A DNA stretch of 64,000 nt from NCBI GenBank assembly GCA_001552515.1, contig BCRI01000010.1:26351-90350 (forward strand), read 5' to 3'. This stretch comes from Sphaerimonospora mesophila NBRC 14179 = JCM 3151. GTDB lineage: Bacteria > Actinomycetota > Actinomycetes > Streptosporangiales > Streptosporangiaceae. Below, piece by piece: positions 1 to 8,222 of this stretch. How positions within the stretch are numbered: position 1 is the first letter of the stretch; each line of letters begins with the position of its first letter. Below the pieces are notes generated by a model, which was given only the letters and a program-made list of their open reading frames with translations, was not told the DNA's origin and ran no database searches. The translations under genes and the position numbers were made by a program.

Positions 1-50
1 CGTATTCCGGTCGGCTAATCACGCGACGGCTTTTTCGCATGCCCGCGCAT

Positions 51-80
51 TTGACGAGCCGCGACCTTGGAATGTAGCGC
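51..80 (+). promoter_or_regulatory. Candidate promoter of rpmH-rnpA
   Basis: A TTGACG hexamer at 51-56 is followed about 18 bases later by TAGCGC (75-80), a weak match to a primary-sigma promoter. It lies about 45 bases before the GTG of rpmH. In actinobacteria the divergent dnaA gene lies on the other side of this region, outside the window. This is inference from two hexamers only. Confidence 0.3.
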
Positions 81-125
81 GTCCGCGGGACCTCCGTGGA
101 CGTAACCGAAGCCTGGAGCCCACCC

Positions 126-263
126 GTGAGCAAGCGTACTTACCAGCCGAACAACCGTCGCCGCGCGAAGACCCACGGCTTCCGGCTGCGCATGCGCACC
201 CGGGCCGGCCGTGCGATTCTGGCCGCCCGCCGCCGCAAGGGCCGCGCCGAGCTGGCGGTCTGA
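126..263 (+). CDS. rpmH: 50S ribosomal protein L34
   Basis: This 45-residue, extremely basic protein starts with GTG and reads [18 protein letters not shown], the universal L34 signature, then [14 protein letters not shown] at the C-terminus. L34 is a small 23S rRNA-binding protein of the large ribosomal subunit. Its length equals that of actinobacterial L34. It is followed at once by rnpA, as in nearly all bacteria, so the two are probably co-transcribed. The pair normally marks the replication-origin region, with dnaA just upstream on the opposite strand. Confidence 0.97.
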   Translation: MSKRTYQPNNRRRAKTHGFRLRMRTRAGRAILAARRRKGRAELAV

Positions 264-345
264 CGACGCGAGGCCGCCCGCCGGTCCCGGGAACCGAATG
301 CGGTCCGGGAGCGACGGGCGGCAGCCGTACTTAGGGGAAGTCCTG

Positions 346-723
346 GTGCTGCCGTCCGCGTCGCGGATGCGACGGGGTGACGAGTTCGCCGACGCGATCC
401 GCCGGGGGCGACGCGCCGGTCGTCCCACGCTGGTCGCGCATCTGAAGACGCGCGAGATCGACGTGCCGCCGCTGGTGGGCTTCGTCGTGAGCAAGGCGGT
501 CGGTGGCGCCGTGGTCAGGAATCAGGTCCGGCGCAGGCTGAGACACCTCATGCGGGCCCGTCTGGAGGCGATCCCGCAGGGTAGCCTGCTTGTGGTACGG
601 GCCAATCCACCGGCTGCGTCCGCGCGAAGCGAGCATCTGGCCGCCGAACTCGACGTCGTGCTGGATCGTTTACTCAGGCGGCGTGGGTCGGAACCACGGA
701 CCCTGACGGATGGACGATCATGA
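346..723 (+). CDS. rnpA: Ribonuclease P protein component
   Basis: RnpA binds the RNase P RNA and helps it remove the 5' leader of precursor tRNAs. The 125-residue basic protein carries the diagnostic RNR-type helix, here [10 protein letters not shown] at residues 58-67, with Gln in the third position, which is often Arg. A GGGGAAG ribosome site at 334-340 sits 5 bases before the GTG at 346. An upstream in-frame start would overlap rpmH and lacks such a site. The stop codon overlaps the yidD start (ATGA, 720-723), suggesting translational coupling. Confidence 0.93.
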   Translation: MLPSASRMRRGDEFADAIRRGRRAGRPTLVAHLKTREIDVPPLVGFVVSKAVGGAVVRNQVRRRLRHLMRARLEAIPQGSLLVVRANPPAASARSEHLAAELDVVLDRLLRRRGSEPRTLTDGRS

Positions 724-1037
724 CAGCGGAGCACCCTATCCCGGCGCGGGGCGTCGCGCCGGATGAGGCAGAGCGGCCTGCCGGTCCGATCGCCCGTGTG
801 CTGCTCGCCCTGATCAAGTTCTACCGGGCCTTCATCAGCCCGGTTCTCGGACCGCGCTGCCGGTTCGAGCCGTCCTGCAGCGCGTACGGCATGGAGGCGA
901 TCGCCGTACACGGTGCGGTACGCGGGCTATGGCTGACCGTCAGGCGGATCGGGCGGTGTCATCCGTTCCATCCTGGCGGTTTCGATCCGGTGCCCCCACG
1001 CCGAGTCCGGTCTCACGACGAAACGCAAGGGAGCTAG
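720..1037 (+). CDS. yidD: Membrane protein insertion efficiency factor YidD
   Basis: YidD is a small inner-membrane-associated protein that assists YidC-dependent membrane protein insertion. The 105-residue product has an amphipathic segment (residues 25-45) followed by the conserved cysteine-rich core: RCRFEPSCS with Cys47 and Cys53, then [15 protein letters not shown] near residue 80. The tail is short and polar. It overlaps rnpA by four bases and ends 4 bases before yidC, the canonical operon order. Confidence 0.93.
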   Translation: MTAEHPIPARGVAPDEAERPAGPIARVLLALIKFYRAFISPVLGPRCRFEPSCSAYGMEAIAVHGAVRGLWLTVRRIGRCHPFHPGGFDPVPPRRVRSHDETQGS

Positions 1038-1041
1038 CTCG

Positions 1042-1989
1042 GTGGAGCTGCCATTCCTCAACTGGCTGTATACGGCAGTGGCCTGGGTGATCACCCATAT
1101 CCACGCGGGTTACAGCTTCTTCATCCCCTCCGACAGCGGACTGAACTGGGCGCTGACCATCATCACACTGACCGTGCTGATGCGTCTGCTGATCTTCCCG
1201 CTGTTCATGAAGCAGATGCGCTCCTCGCGGAAGATGCAGGAGCTCGCGCCCAAGGTCCAGGAACTGCGCAAGCGGTACAAGAACGACAAGCAGCGCATGA
1301 ACCAGGAGGTCATGCGCCTCTACCAGGAGGCGGGGGCCAACCCGCTGGGTGGCTGCCTGCCCGTCGTCGCGCAGTTCCCGATCTTCATCTCGATGTTCAC
1401 CGTGCTGCGGGCCATCGCCGAGGACCGCGCCGTGTTCGGCATGACCAGGGAACTCGTGGAGAGCGCCCGTGAGGCGCACGTGTTCGGCGCTCCCCTGCCG
1501 GCGACCTTCTTCACCAGCGCGGCCGACATCGAGAAGCTCGGCGCCGATCCGATCGTCACGAAGATCGTGCTGGCCGTCTTCGTGGCCATCAGCTCGTGCA
1601 CCACCTTCCTCACCGTCCGGCAGAGCGTGCGGCGCTCCATGGCCCAGATGCCGGACAACCCGATGGCGCAGCAGCAGAAGATCCTCATGTACGTCTCGCC
1701 GCTGTTCGCCATCTTCAGCCTGAACTTCCAGCTCGGTCTGATCCTCTACTGGGTGACCACCAACCTGTGGACGCTCGGCCAGCAGCACTGGTTCTACGCG
1801 CGTCATCCGATGCCCGTGGTGGACGAGAAGGGCAACATCACCACCCCGGAACCGAGCCACGGCGTCTTCGGCAAGCTGCTGGGCAAACCCAAGGTCGCGC
1901 CTCCGGAGCCCGCCCCCGAGCCGAAGATCATCCGCCAGCAGCCGACGCGGCAGCCTCGCAGCAAGCGCACCGGCAGCAAGAAGTCGTAG
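1042..1989 (+). CDS. yidC: YidC/Oxa1 membrane protein insertase
   Basis: YidC folds and inserts membrane proteins, alone or with SecYEG. This 315-residue protein is the short actinobacterial form without the large periplasmic domain of proteobacteria. Hydrophobic helices are visible near residues 38-55, 105-130, 170-190 and 215-240. Arg48 (LTVLMRLLIFPL) matches the conserved groove arginine. The motif NPLGGCLPVVAQFPIFISMF and the late helix GLILYWVTTNLWTLGQQ are family hallmarks. The C-terminal 60 residues are Pro- and Lys/Arg-rich, as in ribosome-binding tails. GTG start at 1042. Confidence 0.95.
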   Translation: MELPFLNWLYTAVAWVITHIHAGYSFFIPSDSGLNWALTIITLTVLMRLLIFPLFMKQMRSSRKMQELAPKVQELRKRYKNDKQRMNQEVMRLYQEAGANPLGGCLPVVAQFPIFISMFTVLRAIAEDRAVFGMTRELVESAREAHVFGAPLPATFFTSAADIEKLGADPIVTKIVLAVFVAISSCTTFLTVRQSVRRSMAQMPDNPMAQQQKILMYVSPLFAIFSLNFQLGLILYWVTTNLWTLGQQHWFYARHPMPVVDEKGNITTPEPSHGVFGKLLGKPKVAPPEPAPEPKIIRQQPTRQPRSKRTGSKKS

Positions 1990-2007
1990 GAGAAGGAGAG
2001 TCCGGAC

Positions 2008-2502
2008 GTGACCGAAGCTGAGGAAGCCCTCAAGCCTGCTCCCGACATCGAAGCCCTCGAACAGGAGGGTGAGATCGCGGCCGACTACCTGGAGGGACTG
2101 CTCGACATCGCCGACATGGACGGCGACATCGACATGGACGTCGAGGGCGACCGCGCGGTGGTCTCGATCGTCGGCATCAAGGGAACCGAGCTCATCGGCC
2201 CGGATGGCGAGGTGCTCGAGGCACTGCAGGAGCTGACCCGTCTCGCCGTGCACCGTCGTACGGGTGAGCGGTCCCGGCTCATGCTCGACGTGGGCGGCTT
2301 CCGTGAGCGCCGCCGCGCCGAGCTGACGAAGATCGGAAATGCCGCCGCAGGGGACGTGAAACGCACCGGGGAGCCCAAGGCGCTGGAGCCGATGACGCCG
2401 TTCGAGCGTAAGGTCGTGCACGACGCCGTCGCGGCGGCCGGCCTGCGCAGCGAGTCCGAGGGCGAGGAGCCCAACCGGTTCGTGGTCGTTCTCCCCGTCT
2501 AG
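2008..2502 (+). CDS. jag: Jag/KhpB RNA-binding protein (KH-R3H)
   Basis: The 164-residue acidic-to-basic protein has a KH-like domain (about residues 45-105, with IKGTELIGPDGEVLEALQEL) and a C-terminal R3H domain (about 110-164, with MTPFERKVVHDAVAA). It lacks the N-terminal Jag_N domain, as usual in actinobacteria. KhpB proteins bind RNA, often with KhpA, and influence cell division and envelope synthesis in other bacteria. GTG start at 2008 with GGAGAAGGAG upstream (1987-2000). Position directly after yidC is conserved. Confidence 0.92.
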   Translation: MTEAEEALKPAPDIEALEQEGEIAADYLEGLLDIADMDGDIDMDVEGDRAVVSIVGIKGTELIGPDGEVLEALQELTRLAVHRRTGERSRLMLDVGGFRERRRAELTKIGNAAAGDVKRTGEPKALEPMTPFERKVVHDAVAAAGLRSESEGEEPNRFVVVLPV

Positions 2503-2550
2503 ACCGCATCTCCTGCACCATCCCCGGCACGCACAACTTCGCACCCACGG

Positions 2551-2586
2551 AAAGCCGCCGGTCCACTCCAACGGACCGGCGGCTTT
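2551..2586 (+). terminator. Hairpin terminator after jag
   Basis: A perfect 14-bp inverted repeat (2551-2564 and 2573-2586) with an 8-base loop closes the yidC-jag transcript. The descending arm ends in TTT followed by CCTC, so it is a strong hairpin without a long U tract, typical of this genome. Confidence 0.75.
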
Positions 2587-2663
2587 CCTCATCCTGTACG
2601 TCCATACGCATCGGCAGGTAGGGGACCACTACCCTTGGCCGAGAGCGTTTCTGAATGAGTTGA

Positions 2664-3392
2664 GTGATGACGGAGAGCAACGAGCTGTCTGGGCCACCCG
2701 AGCTGCCCCAACCGCATGAGCCGACTCCACTGCCGGAGGCACCCGCGGTGGCCCGGGTGGTCTTTCCCGGCGAGGCGATGGAGCGGGCGCGGACGTTCGC
2801 CGAGATCCTGGCCGGACCGGGTGTGGTACGCGGGCTGCTGGGCCCGCGCGAGGTGCCCCGGATCTGGGACCGGCACCTGCTGAACTGTGCGGTCGTGGCA
2901 GAGGCCGTTCCTCCCGATGCGGCGTTGGTCGACATCGGGTCCGGCGCCGGGCTGCCCGGCCTGGTTCTGGCGATCGTCCGACCCGATGTGCGGGTGACGC
3001 TGCTGGAGCCGCTGCTGCGCCGTACCACCTTCCTGTCCGAGTGCGTCGAGTCGCTGCGACTCGACAACGTCGAGGTGCTTCGAGGCCGGGCCGAGGAGTT
3101 GGCACGCAAGCGAGTCTTCGATGTGGCGACCGCACGGGCGGTGGCCCCACTCGACCGTTTGCTCGCCTGGTCGATGCCGCTGCTCCGCGAGGGCGGGGAA
3201 CTGCTGGCGATGAAGGGGGAACGGGCCGCCGAGGAGATCGAGGCCGCGAGGTCACAGGTGAAATCCTCTGGGGCGAGATCGGTCGAGCTTGTTACGGTGG
3301 GGCGCGGTAGGGTCGAGCCGCCGACCACACTCGTCCGCGTGGTCGCCGGACGGTCCCCCGTGGCGGGTGGTCGGCGGCGACGGAAGAGGTGA
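2664..3392 (+). CDS. rsmG: 16S rRNA (guanine-527-N7)-methyltransferase RsmG
   Basis: RsmG (GidB) methylates N7 of G527 in 16S rRNA using S-adenosylmethionine; loss gives low-level streptomycin resistance in other bacteria. The 242-residue protein shows the SAM loop DIGSGAGLPGLVLAI (about residues 91-105), an acidic residue ending the second strand (TLLEP), and RAVAPLDRLLAW. GTG at 2664 is directly followed by ATG at 2667, so either may initiate. The Arg/Lys-rich tail GGRRRRKR is typical. It precedes parA as in other actinobacteria. Confidence 0.93.
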   Translation: MMTESNELSGPPELPQPHEPTPLPEAPAVARVVFPGEAMERARTFAEILAGPGVVRGLLGPREVPRIWDRHLLNCAVVAEAVPPDAALVDIGSGAGLPGLVLAIVRPDVRVTLLEPLLRRTTFLSECVESLRLDNVEVLRGRAEELARKRVFDVATARAVAPLDRLLAWSMPLLREGGELLAMKGERAAEEIEAARSQVKSSGARSVELVTVGRGRVEPPTTLVRVVAGRSPVAGGRRRRKR

Positions 3393-3548
3393 GGCGTCGT
3401 GCCGGGTCTGGTGACGTCCGGAGTGGCGGCCGGTCTGGGTTGGCCGGAGAGTCCTCTCGCCCTACCCTGGGAGATCGCGACAACAGGTCGTCCGTCGGGC
3501 GTCGGCTGGCCGGGTCGCGCTGCTTCACCGGTCGAAAGGACGACTTCC

Positions 3549-4493
3549 GTGTCCCAGACCCCCCTTGGTTCTGACGATTCGCCGCTGGTACGAGAGGCTC
3601 TGAGTTCTGTGGTTTCACGTGAAACAGCCGCATCCCCGCAGGCGGCTGCGCCTTCCGTCGGTTACTCGACAAGCAGGGAAGGGGAGTGGCCGCGGCCGCC
3701 CAGGTGCCGGGTGATGACCGTGTCCAATCAGAAAGGCGGAGTGGGCAAGACCACCACCGCGGTGAACCTGGCCGCGGCCCTGTCCATGCACGGACAGCGT
3801 GTGCTGGTGGTCGACCTTGACCCGCAGGGCAACGCCTCCACGGCGTTGGCCACCGAGCATCGTGCCGGGATGCCGTCGGTCTACCAGGTGCTCGTCGACG
3901 ACCTGTCGCTCTCCGAGATCGTCAAGCCGGTCCCCGAGATGCCGAACCTCTTCTGCGCGCCGGCGACCCTCGATCTGGCCGGTGCGGAGATCGAGCTGGT
4001 GCCGATGGTGGGGCGGGAGACCCGGCTGAAGCGAGCGCTCGGCTCGTTCGACGCCATGGAGTTCGACTACATCCTCATCGACTGCCCGCCCTCCCTCGGG
4101 CTGCTCACGGTGAACGCGATGGCGGCGGCGCAGGAGGTGCTCATTCCCATCCAGTGCGAGTACTACGCCCTGGAAGGGCTCAGCCAGCTGCTGAAGAACG
4201 TCGAGCTGGTGCGGGCTCATCTGAATCCGACGCTGGCGGTCTCGACGATCCTGCTGACGATGTACGACGGGCGCACGAGGCTCGCGGCTCAGGTGGCCGA
4301 TGAGGTGCGATCGCACTTCGGCGACACCGTGCTCAGCTCGGTCATTCCGAGGAGCGTCCGCGTCTCGGAGGCGCCGAGCTATGGCCAGTCGGTCATGACC
4401 TACGATCCGGGCTCCAGCGGCGCCATGGCGTACAGCGACGCGGCCAGGGAGATCGCGTACCGCGCCGCGGCCCTGGCCGAGGTCTCTAGCTAG
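3549..4493 (+). CDS. parA: Chromosome partitioning ATPase ParA (Soj)
   Basis: ParA is the Walker-type ATPase that, with ParB bound at parS, segregates chromosome origins. In the 314-residue product the deviant Walker A is KGGVGKTT (residues 62-69), followed by VVDLDPQGNAST and DYILIDCPPSLGLLTVNAM. I chose GTG 3549 because AAAGGA (3535-3540) lies 8 bases upstream; a longer in-frame extension to 3399 has no convincing site. The first 50 residues are low in structure, and their codons contain a parS site (3611-3626). A frame of about 100 bases after rsmG is non-coding. Confidence 0.94.
   Translation: MSQTPLGSDDSPLVREALSSVVSRETAASPQAAAPSVGYSTSREGEWPRPPRCRVMTVSNQKGGVGKTTTAVNLAAALSMHGQRVLVVDLDPQGNASTALATEHRAGMPSVYQVLVDDLSLSEIVKPVPEMPNLFCAPATLDLAGAEIELVPMVGRETRLKRALGSFDAMEFDYILIDCPPSLGLLTVNAMAAAQEVLIPIQCEYYALEGLSQLLKNVELVRAHLNPTLAVSTILLTMYDGRTRLAAQVADEVRSHFGDTVLSSVIPRSVRVSEAPSYGQSVMTYDPGSSGAMAYSDAAREIAYRAAALAEVSS
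3611..3626. promoter_or_regulatory. parS centromere site 1 (inside parA)
   Basis: GTTTCACGTGAAAC, the palindromic ParB-binding core, occupies 3612-3625, with 15 of 16 bases matching TGTTTCACGTGAAACA (first base is G). It encodes residues about 21-26 of ParA, so coding and centromere functions overlap. Confidence 0.93.
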
Positions 4494-4564
4494 TTTCGCT
4501 ACCGCCGGCCCGTGGAAATTCCGAGCCTGCGCGGAACTTTCGTTGGTGGGGTGACAACGCGTGT

Positions 4565-4688
4565 GCGGCCCGGTCACTGCGCCGGGAGGAAGCTCCGGTC
4601 CGCTGCGAAGCCCGCTTCCACGGGCTTTCGCGTGCGGTCCTCGCTCCCTCCCGCTCCGCTCCCTTGATTCGGGGTGAACGTTGGGCGC
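4565..4688 (+). repeat. 124-bp repeat, copy A
   Basis: This 124-bp stretch is nearly identical to 4762-4885 (offset 197 bases). It contains CGGTCACTGCGCCGGGAGGA, a GCCCG...CGGGC hairpin and CTCCCTCCCGCTCCGCTCCC. Its core recurs in reverse orientation at 57730-57825 and 57966-58062. With copy B it fills most of the parA-parB gap (4494-5096), where I see no convincing gene. Confidence 0.85.
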
Positions 4689-4761
4689 ACCACCGGGCCG
4701 ATCGTCGCCACGGTGAAGAGGCACGGGACACCTCCAAGAGGCACGGGGCACCTCCTGACGC

Positions 4762-4885
4762 GCGGCCCGGTCACTGCGCCGGGAGGAAGCTCCGGTCCGC
4801 TGCGACGCCCGCTTCCGCGGGCTTTCGCGTGCGGTCCTCGCTCCCTCCCGCTCCGCTCCCTTGATCCGGCGTGAACGTTGGGCGC
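4762..4885 (+). repeat. 124-bp repeat, copy B
   Basis: Second tandem-oriented copy of the element at 4565-4688, with a few substitutions, for example in the hairpin (GACGCCCGC in place of GAAGCCCGC). It ends 24 bases before a parS site. The 73 bases between the copies show the partial duplication GGCACGGGACACCTC / GGCACGGGGCACCTC. Confidence 0.85.
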
Positions 4886-4909
4886 GCCATCCGGCCGGCG
4901 TCGCCTGGC

Positions 4910-4925
4910 TGTTTCACGTGAAACG
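4910..4925. promoter_or_regulatory. parS centromere site 2
   Basis: The 14-base core GTTTCACGTGAAAC lies at 4911-4924; the 16-mer matches consensus except for the last base (G). It sits in the intergenic region 172 bases before parB. Confidence 0.95.
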
Positions 4926-5096
4926 ACGAGGCCGGAGCATCACGCTGTGGCCGCGATGCTCATGAAGAAGCTTCCGCAGCGGTAACCTCTCCTGGTGTGC
5001 GTAGAGTGCCCGGTGTTCCAGCCATGAACTGGGACGCTGGGCACCGTCTTCTGTGCGGATGTCGCGGATGTATCGCGGGTGGGTAAGGGAGCAGCG

Positions 5097-6065
5097 GTGA
5101 GTCAGCAACGTCGGGGACTGGGCAAGGGACTTGGGGCTCTCATCCCCACGGCGCCGATCACCGATCCGGAGGCGCCGGCGAGCACGCCGAGCGTCCCCTC
5201 CGCGAGAACCTCGGATTCGGGCCTGAAGCCGGTCGACGGCGCCTACTTCCAGGAGATCCCGATCACCTCGATCTCCCCCAACCCGCGCCAACCCCGTGAT
5301 GTCTTCGACGATGAGCGTCTGGAGGAGTTGGCCGCTTCTATCAAGGAGGTCGGCCTGCTCCAGCCGGTGGTCGTCAGATCCATCGGGGTCGACGGCTTCG
5401 AGCTCATCATGGGAGAGCGGCGGTGGCGTGCCTCCAAGCTGGCCGGGCTCGATCGGGTGCCGGCCATCGTACGGAGCACTCAGGACGATGAGATGCTGCG
5501 GGAGGCGCTCATCGAGAACCTCCAGCGCGAGCAGCTCAACGCTCTGGAGGAGGCGGCGGCCTACCGACAGCTCCTCGACGACTTCGGCGCTACCCATGAG
5601 GTGCTCGCCAAGAAGGTCGGCAGATCTCGCTCGCACATCACCAACACCCTGCGCCTGCTGAACCTCCCATCCAATGTCCAACTCCGTCTGGCGGCCGGCA
5701 CCATCAGCGCGGGGCACGCACGGGCGCTGCTGACGCTCGACGACCCGGCGGCCATGGACCGGCTCGCGAGCCGGATCGTCGCGGAGGGGCTGTCCGTCCG
5801 GACCGTCGAGGAGATCGTGGCGCTGGGTGAGGCGACGGCCGGACCGGCGCCGCGCAAACCGAGGGCGAAGCAGCCGGTCGCCCCCGCCCTGCGGACGCTC
5901 GCCGACCGCCTGTCGGATCACTTCGAGACGCGGGTGAAGGTCGATCTCGGCCGCCGTAAGGGACGGATCGTGGTGGAGTTCTCCACCATCGACGATCTGG
6001 AGCGCATCATCGGCACGATGGCCCCCGAGGCCGCGAACGCGATGCGCGACCTCTCCGACGAATAG
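5097..6065 (+). CDS. parB: Chromosome partitioning protein ParB (Spo0J)
   Basis: ParB is the CTP-dependent clamp that loads at parS and spreads along the origin region. The 322-residue protein begins SQQRRGLGKGLGALIP, the ParA-stimulating N-terminus. It has NPRQPR (62-67), the CTP-binding box GERRWR (106-111), ENLQREQLNALEEA, and a helix-turn-helix around 145-185 (VLAKKVGRSRSHITNTLRLL). The last 40 residues form the dimerisation domain. GTG 5097 is chosen over the in-frame 5079 because AAGGGAG (5085-5091) lies 5 bases upstream and the family N-terminus starts here. Confidence 0.95.
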   Translation: MSQQRRGLGKGLGALIPTAPITDPEAPASTPSVPSARTSDSGLKPVDGAYFQEIPITSISPNPRQPRDVFDDERLEELAASIKEVGLLQPVVVRSIGVDGFELIMGERRWRASKLAGLDRVPAIVRSTQDDEMLREALIENLQREQLNALEEAAAYRQLLDDFGATHEVLAKKVGRSRSHITNTLRLLNLPSNVQLRLAAGTISAGHARALLTLDDPAAMDRLASRIVAEGLSVRTVEEIVALGEATAGPAPRKPRAKQPVAPALRTLADRLSDHFETRVKVDLGRRKGRIVVEFSTIDDLERIIGTMAPEAANAMRDLSDE

Positions 6066-6157
6066 CCGGCGTCGGCGCCGTCCACCGCCGTCCACCGCCG
6101 TTCGCCGGGATCGAGGGACCGGCCACGGTTTTCGAGCACCGTCCTGAGACGTCGAGC

Positions 6158-6173
6158 TGTTTCACGTGAAACA
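6158..6173. promoter_or_regulatory. parS centromere site 3 (perfect)
   Basis: A full 16-of-16 match to TGTTTCACGTGAAACA, about 90 bases after the parB stop codon and 48 before the next start codon. Confidence 0.97.
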
Positions 6174-6220
6174 CAGAGGCCGGGTACTCGGAGAGCCGGT
6201 GCCGACGAAGGGAGCAGACA

Positions 6221-6786
6221 GTGGCGGTTGAAATCGTCTATGAGACCCACTCGATCAGCGATCACAACGAGGCCGGCATCGCGAGTGGCTGGTTGCCCGG
6301 TGAGTTGTCGGCGCTCGGTCGCGAGCTCGCCGCCGAGTTGGGCACGCGTCGCCGGGACGATGGACTGGCCGCCGTCTTCAGCTCCGATCTGCGCCGCGCC
6401 GTGCAGACCGCTGAGATCGCCTTCGCCGGCTCTGCTGTCCCGCTCCTGCGGGATCGGCGACTCCGCGAGTGCCACTACGGCGATCTGGACGGCATGCCGG
6501 TGAGCATGCGGAAGGGCGTCGAGGCCGGCACATCGATGACCCGTGGCCGGGCGGGCAGAGCTACCGGGAGGTGGTTGAGCAGACACGGGACTTCCTGGCC
6601 GATCTGGCCGCCGAGTGGGACGGCAGGAAGGTCCTGCTGATCGCGCATTCGGCCAACCGCTGGGCCCTCCAGCACCTCTTGGAGAGGATCCCACTCACCG
6701 AACTCGTCGACCGGCCGTTCTCCTGGCGGCCGGGCTGGACGTTCCACCTGCCGAGCGGATGGACGGGCCCGGACCGACCCGCATAG
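6221..6786 (+). pseudogene. Histidine phosphatase family protein, frameshifted
   Basis: Two adjoining reading frames together give one phosphoglycerate-mutase-like protein of about 188 residues. The first frame (from GTG 6221, with AAGGGAG at 6208-6214) reads EIVYETHSIS...GIASGWLPGELS and CHYGDLDGMP. The second continues HIDDPWPGGQSYREVVEQT and VLLIAHSANRWALQHLL. The junction is near 6520-6535 and needs one extra base to restore the frame. The catalytic His is present, though the usual preceding Arg is Thr (ETH). It is either a real recent frameshift or a sequencing error. Confidence 0.8.
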
Positions 6787-6869
6787 TGCATCCTCTGATG
6801 CAGGCGTCATCCATCATCGCCGCACCCGGCACGGCGCTCTTCGATTGGCTCGGCTCTCTCAGCGCCCGG

Positions 6870-6885
6870 CGTTTCACGTGAAACA
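6870..6885. promoter_or_regulatory. parS centromere site 4
   Basis: GTTTCACGTGAAAC at 6871-6884, 15 of 16 to consensus (first base C). It lies 10 bases beyond the ddl stop codon, between convergent genes. Confidence 0.95.
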
Positions 6886-6894
6886 GCGGGCGGG

Positions 6895-7845
6895 TCAGCC
6901 GCGCTGAGCCGCGATCTCCAGGAGGCCGCGGCAGAGGACGCCGAGGTCGCGTCCGGCCGCCTCGGCGGCCATCGGCAGGAGCGACGTCTCGGTCATGCCG
7001 GGCGCCACGTTCACCTCAAGGAAGTACGGGCGGCCGGTGGTGTCGACGATGAGGTCGGTGCGGGAGATGTCGCGCAGCCCGAGCGCCGTGTGCGCGGTGA
7101 CCGCCATGGCGGCGCAGGCCTCGGTCTCCTCCTCCGTCAGCCGGGCGGGCGCGAAGAACTCGGTGTGGCCCGCCGTGTAGCGCGCGGCGTAGTCGTAGAC
7201 ACCGCGGTCCGGCACGATCTCGACCGGCGGCAGCGCGACGGGTCCGTCGCCGAGGTCGACGACTGAGACGGCCACCTCGACGCCCTGGACGTACTTCTCG
7301 ATGAGCGCCGTGTCTCCGTAAGCGAAGCAGCCGACCATGGCCGCCGGCAGTTCCTCGGCGCTGCGTACGATGGACGCCCCGAGGGCCGATCCGCCCCGCG
7401 AGGGCTTGACGAAGAGCGGCAGCCCGAGGCGCTCCACGATCCGTCCGAGCACGGCCGACGCGCCCAGGTCGTGGAAGGTCTCCTTGGGCAGCGCGACCGA
7501 GGCGGGGGTGTTCAGTCCCCACGAAGCGACGACCGCCTTGGCCGTCGGCTTGTCGAACGCGATGTGGCAGGCGTCCGGGGTCGCACCCACGTAGGGCACG
7601 CCGAGGAGTTCCAGCACGGACCGGATGGCCCCGTCCTCCCCCGCGCCGCCGTGCAGGGTGACGAAAGCGGCGTCCGGCGGGTCGGCCAGCACAGCGGGCA
7701 CGAGGGCGGCGTCGGTGTCGCGTGTCTCCACGTCCACCCCTGTGGCGCGGAGCGCCTCGGCCACGCGGCGGCCGGAACGGATCGAGACCTCGCGCTCGTA
7801 GGAGAGCCCACCGGCGAGGATGAGCACGTGGCCGAGATCGCTCAT
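6895..7845 (-). CDS. ddl: D-alanine--D-alanine ligase
   Basis: This 316-residue ATP-grasp enzyme joins two D-alanines for peptidoglycan precursors in the cytoplasm. It shows the N-terminal GGLSYEREVSIRSG, the ligand loop LHGGAGEDGAIRSVLELLG, the ATP-grasp KPSRGGSALGAS, the omega loop GVYDYAARYTAG, and LEVNVAPGMT. The Tyr of the omega loop (VYDY) favours D-Ala-D-Ala rather than D-Ala-D-Lac products; that is inference from the VanA comparison. ATG start, with GGAGG 7 bases upstream. It is convergent with the phosphatase remnant, with parS between. A second ddl may exist elsewhere. Confidence 0.9.
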   Translation of the reverse strand: MSDLGHVLILAGGLSYEREVSIRSGRRVAEALRATGVDVETRDTDAALVPAVLADPPDAAFVTLHGGAGEDGAIRSVLELLGVPYVGATPDACHIAFDKPTAKAVVASWGLNTPASVALPKETFHDLGASAVLGRIVERLGLPLFVKPSRGGSALGASIVRSAEELPAAMVGCFAYGDTALIEKYVQGVEVAVSVVDLGDGPVALPPVEIVPDRGVYDYAARYTAGHTEFFAPARLTEEETEACAAMAVTAHTALGLRDISRTDLIVDTTGRPYFLEVNVAPGMTETSLLPMAAEAAGRDLGVLCRGLLEIAAQRG

Positions 7846-8222
7846 GCTCCGGCCTCCGAAGCGGTGGGGCGCGGACGCGTGGAGACGGCATGCGGAATCA
7901 TCGTCGACTCGCTCACCAGGAGCCCTTTCTCACTGCTGGGTCGGGTACGGTCAGCCTCAACAGGCTAGTGCCCCTCCCGCCGATCTTCGCCCCGTCGTGT
8001 CGCCCGGGACGGCGCCTGCTCCACCCCACGAAGACCACGAAGATTCCGAGCCTGCGAGGAATCTCCGCGAGCCGGGGGAGCCGACAACGCCGACAACGCC
8101 GACAATGCCGCTATCGACTCCCCTCCGCCTTGCGGCGCACCCACCCGGAACACCGCACCGCCCGGGTGACCCCGGACGGTGTGGTGCCCCTGCGATGGCG
8201 GGTGCCGTACCCGATCCGGATC
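7846..8222. other. Intergenic region without a supported gene
   Basis: This 377-bp gap lies between two leftward genes. It holds a hairpin (AGATTCC at 8041-8047, GGAATCT at 8058-8064) and a threefold 9-base repeat CGACAACGC (about 8081-8108). The stem-loop sequence TTCCGAGCCTGCG (8044-8056) is repeated exactly at 4519-4531. No reading frame here looks like a protein family. Confidence 0.5.

Noticed and set aside
1..125. oriC inside the window
   Set aside because: rpmH is present but dnaA, dnaN-recF and a dense DnaA-box region are not; oriC should lie further left.
940..2592. Long leftward open frame opposite yidC and jag
   Set aside because: It is antisense to well-supported genes and has no recognisable domain.
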